DNA of 64,000 nucleotides from an uncultured Acetobacterium sp. (GTDB taxonomy: Bacteria > Bacillota > Clostridia > Eubacteriales > Eubacteriaceae). The translations under genes and the position numbers were made by a program. The notes under the pieces are model-generated. The model saw only the letters and a program-made list of their open reading frames with translations. It did not search any database and was not told the origin of the DNA. The DNA is taken from assembly GCF_963664135.1 (NCBI RefSeq), contig NZ_OY760905.1:3498736-3562735 (forward strand), given 5' to 3'. Shown piece by piece: positions 46,671 to 54,061 of the stretch (positions within the stretch are counted from its first letter, which is position 1; each line of letters opens with the position of its first letter).

Positions 46671-46911
46671 GCAAAACTACCGAGAGCTTCGATGCCAGTT
46701 TTGCACGAAACAGTTTCTACACTGGACGTCGGACAGCTCTACGAACTGTTCGCCTATACGTTACAAAACTGTTTGCGTGAAGGCAATGAGCCAGTCACAA
46801 GCTTGCTTGTATTTGGCGACTGCCCGTGAAACATAAGAAATTCGCATAGCGATTTCTTATGTTTGTGAAAACCGACATCAAGCAATCATTGTTCGATAGT
46901 TTAGAATTTCG
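46671..46911 (+). repeat. structured intergenic element, copy A (before thiI)
   Basis: About 241 bp, roughly 87% identical by hand count to 56165-56405. Paired arms are 46671-46678/46697-46704 (GCAAAACT), 46704-46716/46766-46779 (CACGAAACAGTTT with one bulge), 46728-46739/46743-46754, 46790-46801/46806-46817 with loop CTTG, and a long hairpin 46829-46845/46849-46864 (AAACATAAGAAAT arms). Three base pairs differ from copy B in a compensatory way: G46713-C46769, A46797-T46810 and A46831-T46862. It fills the gap between the cysteine desulfurase and thiI. I know no family for it; a cis-acting RNA, an independent small RNA or a miniature mobile element are all open. Confidence 0.8.
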
Positions 46912-46953
46912 AAATTAACTACTAAAAAATAGATGACAGGAGCAAAAAAATTA

Positions 46954-48114
46954 ATGGAACATGTTATTCTGGTTCGATACGGGGAGATTGCCTTAAAGGG
47001 TCTGAACCGTAATTATTTTATCGAATTATTGGCAAAAAATATTAGAAACACGTTGCGAAGTGTGCCATCGGCAAAGGTTAAAAAAATACAGGGGCGCTTG
47101 ATTGTCAATGTGAATGATGAAGATCTGGATCGGGCAATGGAGCGGGTTCAAAAAGTTTTTGGTATTGTGTCCATCAGTCCGGCTATTGTTATTGACAGTG
47201 ATATTGATGTGATTGAGGAAAATGCCATTGAACAGGTGCGGTCGGCTGAGGGCATTAAAACCTTTAAGATCACCGCCAAACGAGGCGATAAAACCTTCCC
47301 AATTAAATCACCGGATTTATGCTGCCGTCTGGGCGAAGTGGTGCTCGATAATGTCGAGGGTGTCACGGTGAATATCCACAATCCGGATTTAAACCTGTGG
47401 GTGGAAGTTCGGGAACAAACCTATATGTACCACAAATTTATTCCCTGCAACGGCGGGTTGCCAGTGGGATGCAGCGGAAAAGGCGCCTTGCTGTTATCTG
47501 GCGGTATCGACAGTCCGGTAGCTGGCTACCTGATGGCCAAGCGGGGCGTGGAAGTCATTGGCGTTTATTTCCATAGCTTCCCTTTCACCAGTGACCGAAC
47601 CAAGGAAAAGGTTATTGATCTGGCCAAAATCATGAGCCAATATTGTGGCAAGATTAAACTCTTTGTAGTTCCGTTCACCGAAATCCAGACAAAAATTGTG
47701 GAAATGTGCCCGGATCGGCAGACGACTATTATTATGCGACGCTATATGATGCGGATTGCCGAGGTGATCGCCAACAACGAAGGCGCCAAAGCCATGATTA
47801 CCGGGGAAAGCCTGGGTCAGGTTGCCAGTCAGACCATGGAAGGCCTGGCTGCCACCAATGCCGTGGCGGAAATGCCAGTTTTCAGACCGCTGATCGGTTT
47901 TGATAAAACCGAAATCGTCAAAATTGCCGAAACCATTGGCACCTTTGAAACCTCGATTCTGCCTTACGAAGATTGCTGTACCATTTTTGTGCCCAAGCAT
48001 CCGGAAACCAAACCAAAGGTTTCGGAGATGCTACGCTCCGAAGAAAAAATTGCGGAAATGATGGTAGAAATGATGGCCACAGCCGTGGCAGAATCCGAAG
48101 TTGTCACTCTCTAG
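46954..48114 (+). CDS. thiI: tRNA 4-thiouridine synthase
   Basis: A 386-residue ThiI that adenylates uridine 8 of tRNA for sulfur insertion. It has the N-terminal ferredoxin-like and THUMP regions (ILVRYGEIALKGLNRNYF, GRLIVNV) and the PP-loop LLSGGIDSPVAGYLMAKRG near residue 181. The C-terminal rhodanese domain found in E. coli ThiI is absent, as usual in Firmicutes, so a separate cysteine desulfurase such as the upstream gene product supplies sulfur. The start is set at ATG 46954, with GGAG 11 bp ahead; an ATG at 46933 is in frame without a ribosome site. Confidence 0.93.
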   Translation: MEHVILVRYGEIALKGLNRNYFIELLAKNIRNTLRSVPSAKVKKIQGRLIVNVNDEDLDRAMERVQKVFGIVSISPAIVIDSDIDVIEENAIEQVRSAEGIKTFKITAKRGDKTFPIKSPDLCCRLGEVVLDNVEGVTVNIHNPDLNLWVEVREQTYMYHKFIPCNGGLPVGCSGKGALLLSGGIDSPVAGYLMAKRGVEVIGVYFHSFPFTSDRTKEKVIDLAKIMSQYCGKIKLFVVPFTEIQTKIVEMCPDRQTTIIMRRYMMRIAEVIANNEGAKAMITGESLGQVASQTMEGLAATNAVAEMPVFRPLIGFDKTEIVKIAETIGTFETSILPYEDCCTIFVPKHPETKPKVSEMLRSEEKIAEMMVEMMATAVAESEVVTL

Positions 48115-48131
48115 GTAGAAGTTCCCCCCCC

Positions 48132-48263
48132 GTACCGACCAATTGTTAATCTGTTGTATGCGCGCAATTCGTACAGTTGTCTTTAATGATTCGTCTAAAT
48201 ATAGACGTTTCTTTGCAACTGTTCGTCTTGAGGCATACAACGTGATATAACAATTGTCGGTAC
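48132..48263 (+). repeat. 132-bp nested imperfect palindrome between thiI and hflX
   Basis: Four nested stems close on one centre: GTACCGAC(C)AATTGTTA/TAACAATTGTCGGTAC (outer), GTTGTATGC/GCATACAAC, ACAGTTG/CAACTGT and CGTCTA/TAGACG with an AATA loop. The outer arms behave like terminal inverted repeats and follow a run of eight C. It lies after the thiI stop and before its terminator. It could be a small mobile-element remnant or a structured 3' RNA. No second copy was seen in the window. Confidence 0.65.
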
Positions 48264-48287
48264 TGTGTTAGTCTTCAGCTATAACAT

Positions 48288-48317
48288 AAAACCAGGCAAT
48301 CATTTTGCCTGGTTTTT
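48288..48317 (+). terminator. terminator after thiI
   Basis: AACCAGGCAA and TTGCCTGGTT pair over 10 bp around a 5-nt loop and are followed by a T-run. Confidence 0.9.
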
Positions 48318-48318
48318 G

Positions 48319-48327
48319 TGTTATAAT
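48319..48327 (+). promoter_or_regulatory. extended -10 promoter of hflX
   Basis: TGT-TATAAT sits directly after the thiI terminator and 117 bp before the hflX start, ahead of the tandem repeat. Confidence 0.5.
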
Positions 48328-48366
48328 AAGACATTCGATTAATCATTCTACAAATTATTTTAGAAT

Positions 48367-48420
48367 GCATTTTACAAAGCATTTTACAAAGCATTTTACA
48401 AAGCATTTTACAAAGCATTT
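48367..48420 (+). repeat. 12-bp tandem repeat in the hflX 5' leader
   Basis: Four exact copies of GCATTTTACAAA followed by GCATTT. The array lies between the predicted hflX promoter and its ribosome site, so copy-number changes would alter the untranslated leader. Confidence 0.95.
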
Positions 48421-48443
48421 AATTCAAATAAAAGGAAAAAATA

Positions 48444-50258
48444 ATGGCAGATAATAATAAAAGTGGCATTCGCCAGAGCTATATCAAAGAACTGGATGAC
48501 CTGATTGGTTATGAAATGGAAAACCAGGTTCTTTTGGATGAATATACTTTAGAAATCATGAAACGACTGACCCTGGCGACGAAGCGGGAGATACTGATAT
48601 GTACCAATGACAAAAACCGGGTCCAGTGGGTCAATATTGGTGATGCATCTACCGTCAATATCGGCAATGCCGAGATGCTGTACCATGTTAAGGCGCTGAA
48701 CAAATATCGGGTGATCCATACCCATCCCGGCGGAAATCCCCGGCTGTCCGCCGAGGATTTTTCGGCAGCCAAAAAACAGAATCTCCAATGCATCATCGCC
48801 ATTGGGGTCGATGAAAAAATATCGACGGCTTTCAGTATTGGTGTGCCGGTGGTTGAAGATGATACTATGGAATACGGACAGGCGCTGTTTAAAACCCTGA
48901 AAGAACTGAATAAGTTTCCGCTGGAGCACTACATACTTTTGGCCGACCGGTTTATCAAAGATGATCCCAATAACAAATTTGATTCCGAAGATGAAGAGGA
49001 ACGGGCGCTGCTGATTGGCTTGGATCTGCCCGGGAATAAAGGCGTGGAGCTGGTTGATTCCATGGAAGAACTGCGACAACTGGTAAAAACCGCCGGCGGA
49101 ACCGTTCTTGAGCAGGTTTGCCAAGCCAGAAGTCAGGTTGATACCACTTTTTATGTGGGCAAGGGTAAACTTCAAGAGTTGATTAAGGTGATTCAGAATA
49201 ACGATATCAACCTGATTGTCGCCAATGACGAGCTGAATTCCCGGCAGATTGCCAACATCGAAGCGGCCACCGGGACAAAAACTGTGGATCGAACCACCAT
49301 TATTCTGGATATTTTCGCCCGGCATGCCAAAACCAAAGAAGGCAAGCTTCAGGTGGAACTAGCGCAACAGAAATATCGGATGAGCCATTTAAAAGGATTG
49401 GGAATTGTTATGTCCCGGACCGGGGGCGGCATCGGTACCCGGGGTCCCGGCGAAAAGAAGCTGGAAACTGACCGACGTCATATCCGAAAACAGTTGGAAG
49501 AACTGGAAGCCCGGATTGACCGAATCAACAAAAGCAATCAGTTGAATGCCGTTCAGCGAGAAAAAAATAAAATTAAAACCGTCAGTTTAATTGGCTATAC
49601 CAATTCCGGCAAAAGCACCTTATTTAATCGGCTGACCCAAAGTGAGGTCGTAACAAAAGATGGTCTCTTTGTCACTCTGGATTCGACCCTGAGAAAGGTG
49701 GATCCGGAACATGGGGATTATCTGGTCTCAGACACCGTTGGTTTTATCGATAAGCTGCCCCATGATTTAATTAAGGCCTTCAAAACAACCCTGATGGAAG
49801 TGGAAACAGCGGATCTGCTGCTTCATGTGGTAGATGTATCCAATCATAATTACGAAGCCCAAATCACCGTGGTCAATCAGGTACTGGCGGATATCGGAGC
49901 CGGTCATAAAAAAGTCATGACGATCTATAATAAAATCGATAAGCTATCCCCAGAAGAACGAGAAGCCTTTTTGCTTAGAAATCAGGGGGCTGTTGATGAA
50001 CTGACCCTTTACATTTCAGCTAAAGAAGGGGTGGAAATCGATCTTTTGTTTGAAACAGTCAGTCGGGTACTAATCGGTGAAAAACGTGTCGTGCAATTGC
50101 TGATTCCCTATGACGACAATAAATCCCTGGCACTGCTTCATGAAATGAAGGTCGTTCAGGAGATTGACTATCAAGCTGAGGGCAATCTGGTGACCATTGA
50201 AATGACTGATGATTTTCCCACCCGCCTTTTTGAGAAGTATCAGGTGGCAGAGGTATAA
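48444..50258 (+). CDS. hflX: HflX GTPase with N-terminal RadC-like JAMM domain
   Basis: A 604-residue ribosome-associated GTPase. From about residue 187 it is a standard HflX (ERALLIGLDL, GGGIGTRGPGEKKLETDRR near 327-345, G1 GYTNSGKST at 384-392, G3 DTVGF, G4 NKID), which splits stalled 70S ribosomes. Residues 1-185 are extra compared with the usual length of about 420. They resemble RadC/JAMM domains: Glu49 in KREIL, His92-Thr-His94-Pro in VIHTHPGGNPR, Ser102 and Asp105 in LSAEDF, the complete E-HxHP-SxxD metal set. This suggests a zinc hydrolase fused to HflX; activity is untested. The YigZ gene follows 3 bp later. Confidence 0.9.
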   Translation: MADNNKSGIRQSYIKELDDLIGYEMENQVLLDEYTLEIMKRLTLATKREILICTNDKNRVQWVNIGDASTVNIGNAEMLYHVKALNKYRVIHTHPGGNPRLSAEDFSAAKKQNLQCIIAIGVDEKISTAFSIGVPVVEDDTMEYGQALFKTLKELNKFPLEHYILLADRFIKDDPNNKFDSEDEEERALLIGLDLPGNKGVELVDSMEELRQLVKTAGGTVLEQVCQARSQVDTTFYVGKGKLQELIKVIQNNDINLIVANDELNSRQIANIEAATGTKTVDRTTIILDIFARHAKTKEGKLQVELAQQKYRMSHLKGLGIVMSRTGGGIGTRGPGEKKLETDRRHIRKQLEELEARIDRINKSNQLNAVQREKNKIKTVSLIGYTNSGKSTLFNRLTQSEVVTKDGLFVTLDSTLRKVDPEHGDYLVSDTVGFIDKLPHDLIKAFKTTLMEVETADLLLHVVDVSNHNYEAQITVVNQVLADIGAGHKKVMTIYNKIDKLSPEEREAFLLRNQGAVDELTLYISAKEGVEIDLLFETVSRVLIGEKRVVQLLIPYDDNKSLALLHEMKVVQEIDYQAEGNLVTIEMTDDFPTRLFEKYQVAEV

Positions 50259-50261
50259 ATA

Positions 50262-50900
50262 GTGGATGATTATAAAACCGTACTAACCCCGGATGAAACC
50301 GAGATCGAAATAAAGAAGTCCCGCTTTATCAATGTGGTATTTCATATTGAAGATGAAGAAACGGCCGAATCGATTCTCGCTGATACCCGGAAGAAGCATT
50401 ATAAAGCCACCCATGTGTGCTGGGCTTATGTTCTTAACACCAACCCGAAACGTCAGAAGGCCAGTGACGATGGCGAACCCTCCGGCACAGCGGGAAAACC
50501 GATTCTTGATATCATCAATCATCGCGAATTAAAAGATGTTTTAGTCGTGGTGATCCGCTATTTTGGTGGTGTTAAACTGGGTACCGGCGGTTTAATCCGG
50601 GCTTATGGCGGCGGCGCCAGTGATGTTCTCAATCATTGCACCATCATCAAAAAACAGTTCTCGGATCAATTGGATCTGGTGGTCAGTTACTCCAGCTACG
50701 GCGGTCTGAGCAACGGCCTGCAGGAAAAAGAAGTGATTCCAGTGAATGAAGATTTTGGCGAAAATATAACCCTGACTTTTCAGATTCCGGTGGCTGAGAC
50801 AAACGGTTTTTTAGCCTGGGTAGAAGACAAAACCAACGCGACTGCCCAGGTAATCATGGGTGAGCAGGCATTTGTAGATGTGGTCGTTTCGCAACAATAA
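50262..50900 (+). CDS. YigZ/IMPACT-family protein (UPF0029)
   Basis: A 212-residue protein of the YigZ/IMPACT family. The N-terminal domain has the signature region KHYKATHVCWAYVL, SDDGEPSGTAGKPIL and VVVIRYFGGVKLGTGGLIRAYG, and the C-terminal part has the ferredoxin-like DUF1949 fold. Eukaryotic IMPACT regulates Gcn2 at ribosomes; the bacterial role is not settled. It starts at GTG 50262, 3 bp after hflX, so the two are co-translated. The ribosome link of HflX fits a translation-related role. Confidence 0.88.
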   Translation: MDDYKTVLTPDETEIEIKKSRFINVVFHIEDEETAESILADTRKKHYKATHVCWAYVLNTNPKRQKASDDGEPSGTAGKPILDIINHRELKDVLVVVIRYFGGVKLGTGGLIRAYGGGASDVLNHCTIIKKQFSDQLDLVVSYSSYGGLSNGLQEKEVIPVNEDFGENITLTFQIPVAETNGFLAWVEDKTNATAQVIMGEQAFVDVVVSQQ

Positions 50901-50913
50901 AACTGATTCTTAA

Positions 50914-50999
50914 ATGGCTGTTGTTGTAAAGTAGTGTAGTTGGAAGTGCATTCATCGTTAGTTATATATCTAACGAGCGAAACCCTTTACAAAAGCCAT
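50914..50999 (+). repeat. 86-bp structured intergenic element after the YigZ gene
   Basis: ATGGCT and GTAAAG at the left pair with CTTTAC and AGCCAT at the right, and inside them TCGTTAG/CTAACGA form a 7-bp hairpin. No T-run follows directly. It differs in sequence from the elements at 46671, 48132 and 56165. Confidence 0.5.
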
Positions 51000-51091
51000 A
51001 AAGTTGGATATAATTGCCATAGTAAAAAATTAATGCTGAGTTTTAAATTTGTGTGGATACAATAATGTATTTTAATTTAAAACAGAGAATA

Positions 51092-51124
51092 AAAATATCG
51101 AAGGTGATGCTTTCGGTATTTTTT
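51092..51124 (+). terminator. terminator of the hflX-yigZ transcript
   Basis: AATATCGAA and TTCGGTATT pair over 9 bp with one T-G pair and run into six T residues. It lies about 190 bp after the yigZ stop. The rest of this 333-bp gap holds only the hairpin at 50914 and a TATAAT at 51184-51189 ahead of the VanZ-like gene. Confidence 0.75.
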
Positions 51125-51233
51125 CTTTTTGGCGTAAAATTACGTATTCAAAAATATCTGTGGCACTCTAAAGGTTTATTAGTTATAATAGCAAGGCTCT
51201 ATTAATGTCAATTAACCGAGGAAGGACCAACGC

Positions 51234-51722
51234 ATGAGTAAAAACAATCGTGTTACATTTCTATTTAAGCTGCTGTTATTGGCTTACTTGGGATTTCTAT
51301 TTATCATGACCCTATTACCGGATTCAACCAACATCACCTATGAAACAACCGTAAATTTTGTACCGTTTAGTAGCATTGATAACTTTTTTTATGATATCAT
51401 GGCCAACGGTTTTATTAACTGGGAATTTTTAGCAACCAAGCCGACTGGTGTTGCTGATATTGTTTTATATACATTTACCGATTCATTCAAAAATCTGGCA
51501 GGAAACATTATCTTGTTCGTTCCGTTGGGACTTTTATATCCATTATCAAGAAAAAGCAAGGTGGGCTTTTTTCATGCTTTTATTGTTATTTTAGGAACGA
51601 CTTTTTCGATTGAACTGATTCAGTATCTCTTTTTAACCAGTCGCAGGGCAGATATTGATGATATCATCTTAAACCTCATCGGTGGACTCATTGGTTTTGT
51701 CATCTATAAATGGATCGAATAA
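51234..51722 (+). CDS. VanZ-family membrane protein
   Basis: A 162-residue membrane protein with four predicted transmembrane segments. The VanZ pattern is seen in NLAGNIILFVPLGLLYPL, STTFSIELIQYLFLTSRRADIDDIILN-like text near residues 118-145, and a final hydrophobic segment GGLIGFVIYKW. VanZ gives low-level teicoplanin resistance in enterococci; most homologues have unknown function in the envelope. It starts at ATG 51234 with GGAAGGA and stands 18 bp before radA, which suggests co-transcription without a functional link. Confidence 0.85.
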   Translation: MSKNNRVTFLFKLLLLAYLGFLFIMTLLPDSTNITYETTVNFVPFSSIDNFFYDIMANGFINWEFLATKPTGVADIVLYTFTDSFKNLAGNIILFVPLGLLYPLSRKSKVGFFHAFIVILGTTFSIELIQYLFLTSRRADIDDIILNLIGGLIGFVIYKWIE

Positions 51723-51739
51723 AGAATTAAGGGGGGAAT

Positions 51740-53101
51740 ATGGCTAAGAAAAAAAGTATTTTTGTTTGTCAGAACTGTGGTTATGATTCGCCCAAATGGA
51801 TGGGAAAATGTCCGGAATGTGATCAGTGGAATACCATGGTAGAAGAGCTGGACTTTTCTAAAATGGGCAGCAAAGAAAATACCCGGGAACGGGGTGTTTA
51901 CTCGAAGCCCAAATCCTTAGCTGAGATCACCTATACTGGCGACACCCGCTATCCAACCCTCAATGAAGAATTTGACCGGGTTCTGGGCGGTGGGATTGTG
52001 CCGGGAGGGATGATCCTTCTGGGCGGCGATCCGGGGATCGGAAAATCGACCTTATTGCTCCAGACCACTGAAGCGCTGGGCAATCAGGGCTATAAAATCC
52101 TCTATATTTCGGGAGAAGAGTCAGAACAACAATTAAAAATGCGGGGCGAACGAATGCACGTTAAATCCGAAAACATTTCCTTTTTATCGGAGATCAACAT
52201 CCCTTATTTACTGACCATAATTCTCGAAGAGCGTCCGGACATTGTCATTATTGATTCGATTCAAACCATGTACAGCCCAGATATTTCATCTGCTCCGGGA
52301 AGTGTCAGTCAGATCCGGGAAAATACTGGGGCGCTGATGCAGCTGGCTAAAAAAGATAATATCTCGATGGTTCTGGTGGGACATGTTACCAAAGATGGTG
52401 CCATTGCCGGGCCGAGAGTTTTGGAGCATATGGTCGATACGGTGCTTTATTTTGAAGGTGAAAAATATCATGCCTATCGAATTCTCCGGGGCGTTAAAAA
52501 CCGTTTTGGCTCCACCAATGAGATCGGCATTTTTGAGATGACTGAAAATGGGTTACAATCCGTGGCCAATCCATCCGAAATGATGCTGGACAGTCGACCG
52601 GCGAACACCTGCGGGTCAGTGGTGGTTCCCTGTATTGAGGGCACCCGGCCGCTGCTGATTGAACTCCAGGGATTGGTCTCACCCACTGGTTTTGGAAATC
52701 CCCGTCGGATGGCAACCGGCATGGATTATAACCGGATGGTGCTGCTGATGGCAATTATGGAGAAACGGCTGGGGATTCAGATGCAGTCGGTGGATGCCTA
52801 TATCAATGTGGTGGGTGGCATTAAGGTGGATGAACCAGCCTTGGATCTTGGGGTGATCGCCGTCCTTTATTCCAGCCTTCGGGATTTCCAGATTCCCGGG
52901 GATCTGATGATTCTGGGTGAAGTGGGCTTAACCGGCGAAGTCCGAAATATTCAGCATATTGAAAAACGACTCATTGAAGGGAAAAAGCTGGGCTTTAAAC
53001 GCTGCATCATCCCGAAGGGGAACCAGAAAGGCTTGAAAATTGCCGGAATGGAGATCCTTCCGGTAGATAATATTCGTTCAGCCTTGGACATTTTGCTGTA
53101 A
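51740..53101 (+). CDS. radA: DNA repair protein RadA
   Basis: A 453-residue RadA (Sms) helicase that helps branch migration in recombination. The N-terminal zinc finger CQNCGYDSPKWMGKCPEC is at residues 10-27, Walker A GGDPGIGKSTLL near residue 95, the RadA-specific KNRFG near residue 253, and a Lon-protease-like C-terminal domain with GGIKVDEPALDLGV. The start at ATG 51740 follows GGGGGG. It is followed by the 6S RNA unit. Confidence 0.95.
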   Translation: MAKKKSIFVCQNCGYDSPKWMGKCPECDQWNTMVEELDFSKMGSKENTRERGVYSKPKSLAEITYTGDTRYPTLNEEFDRVLGGGIVPGGMILLGGDPGIGKSTLLLQTTEALGNQGYKILYISGEESEQQLKMRGERMHVKSENISFLSEINIPYLLTIILEERPDIVIIDSIQTMYSPDISSAPGSVSQIRENTGALMQLAKKDNISMVLVGHVTKDGAIAGPRVLEHMVDTVLYFEGEKYHAYRILRGVKNRFGSTNEIGIFEMTENGLQSVANPSEMMLDSRPANTCGSVVVPCIEGTRPLLIELQGLVSPTGFGNPRRMATGMDYNRMVLLMAIMEKRLGIQMQSVDAYINVVGGIKVDEPALDLGVIAVLYSSLRDFQIPGDLMILGEVGLTGEVRNIQHIEKRLIEGKKLGFKRCIIPKGNQKGLKIAGMEILPVDNIRSALDILL

Positions 53102-53160
53102 ACTTGAGCTGAGGTGAAAGAAGTGGTGTTGTCTATCATTTCCAAGCAAAAATTTATCCT

Positions 53161-53188
53161 TTGATTTCAGCACAAAACCGTGTATAAT
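53161..53188 (+). promoter_or_regulatory. promoter of the 6S RNA
   Basis: TTGATT, a 16-bp spacer and TATAAT place the transcription start near 53195, exactly at the left arm of the predicted closing stem. Confidence 0.75.
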
Positions 53189-53194
53189 TAAATT

Positions 53195-53368
53195 ATCCCA
53201 AAGTGTTCGTTTTTACTTTATTTTTGAACCTACATCAATACTCAGGGAGTCTGATTGTTCGTTAGCAGATGTTAGGCCTCATTATTTCAGTGGAAAACAG
53301 AAACTAAAGACAAGGCACCCACCTAGCTTTCGCTAGGGCGTCAAAAATGGAGTACGACACGTTGGGAT
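53195..53368 (+). ncRNA. ssrS: probable 6S RNA
   Basis: The 5' end ATCCCAAAGTGTTCGT pairs with the 3' end ACGACACGTTGGGAT to make a closing stem, and the UGUUCG/CGACA portion matches the conserved closing-stem sequence of known 6S RNAs such as that of E. coli. A small hairpin CCTAGC-TTTC-GCTAGG lies on the 3' side of the central region, as in Firmicute 6S RNAs. Length (about 174 nt), its own promoter and a following terminator fit. 6S RNA mimics an open promoter and holds sigma-A RNA polymerase. Confidence 0.75.
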
Positions 53369-53369
53369 A

Positions 53370-53390
53370 GCACCTATGGGTGCTTTTTTT
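53370..53390 (+). terminator. terminator of the 6S RNA
   Basis: GCACC, loop TATG and GGTGC are followed by seven T residues, right after the closing stem. Confidence 0.9.
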
Positions 53391-53456
53391 GTGGTTGTAT
53401 TATTTTTTTGTTTTGGTACAATAGGTAAAGCATGTTTAAATTTTGAAGGAGGGCTT

Positions 53457-54059
53457 ATGTACGAATATATGATCGGGAGCTTGGAAGAACAAGCCATGGA
53501 TTATGTGGTCATTGATTTGAACCGCATGGGATATAAGGTAAAGGTATCGACCAACACATTGAATGAGCTGCCTAATCTGCATTCGGAGGTTAAGTTGCAT
53601 CTTCATCAGGTTATCAAAGAAGACGAGGTTTCGCTTTATGGTTTTGCCACTACTGATGAACGGGAAATTTTCAGGACCATGATCGGAATTTCCGGGATCG
53701 GACCAAAAGCAGCCATGGAGCTCTTGTCGCAGTTCAGCCGAAATGAACTGATTGGACATATAGTTAATGATGATCCTAAAAGCATCGCCAAGGCTCCGGG
53801 AATCGGGATTAAAACCGCCAGTCGAATTATTCTGGAGCTGAAAGATCGCTATAAGGATGTGACCGTGGGCGACTTGAAGATCGTTGATTTACGTGGAAAA
53901 GATGACAATGTATCCCAGGCCGTTAACGGACTGGTCGGATTAGGCTATAGCATTTCTGAAGCTTCGGAAATGGTATCCCGGGCATTTACCCCCGAGAGCA
54001 GTATTGAAGAGCTGATTACTGGTGCGCTTCGCTCGGCTAATCCATTGAAGGGACGGTAG
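53457..54059 (+). CDS. ruvA: Holliday junction DNA helicase subunit RuvA
   Basis: A 200-residue RuvA, the tetrameric protein that holds four-way DNA junctions for RuvB. It has the N-terminal OB fold ([20 protein letters not shown]), two helix-hairpin-helix motifs ([14 protein letters not shown] near residue 80 and [16 protein letters not shown] near residue 112) and a C-terminal domain that contacts RuvB. The start is ATG 53457, preceded by AAGGAGGG; a longer frame to 53376 overlaps the 6S RNA terminator and is not credible. ruvB starts 2 bp after its stop. No ruvC is nearby. Confidence 0.96.
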   Translation: MYEYMIGSLEEQAMDYVVIDLNRMGYKVKVSTNTLNELPNLHSEVKLHLHQVIKEDEVSLYGFATTDEREIFRTMIGISGIGPKAAMELLSQFSRNELIGHIVNDDPKSIAKAPGIGIKTASRIILELKDRYKDVTVGDLKIVDLRGKDDNVSQAVNGLVGLGYSISEASEMVSRAFTPESSIEELITGALRSANPLKGR

Positions 54060-54061
54060 CC

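Noticed and set aside
48367..48420. Regular short repeats as a possible CRISPR array.
   Set aside because: The 12-bp units are directly adjacent with no spacers and no cas genes are near.
53376..53456. A 27-residue hydrophobic N-terminal extension of RuvA.
   Set aside because: It begins inside the 6S RNA terminator, while the ATG at 53457 has a strong ribosome site and gives the normal RuvA length.
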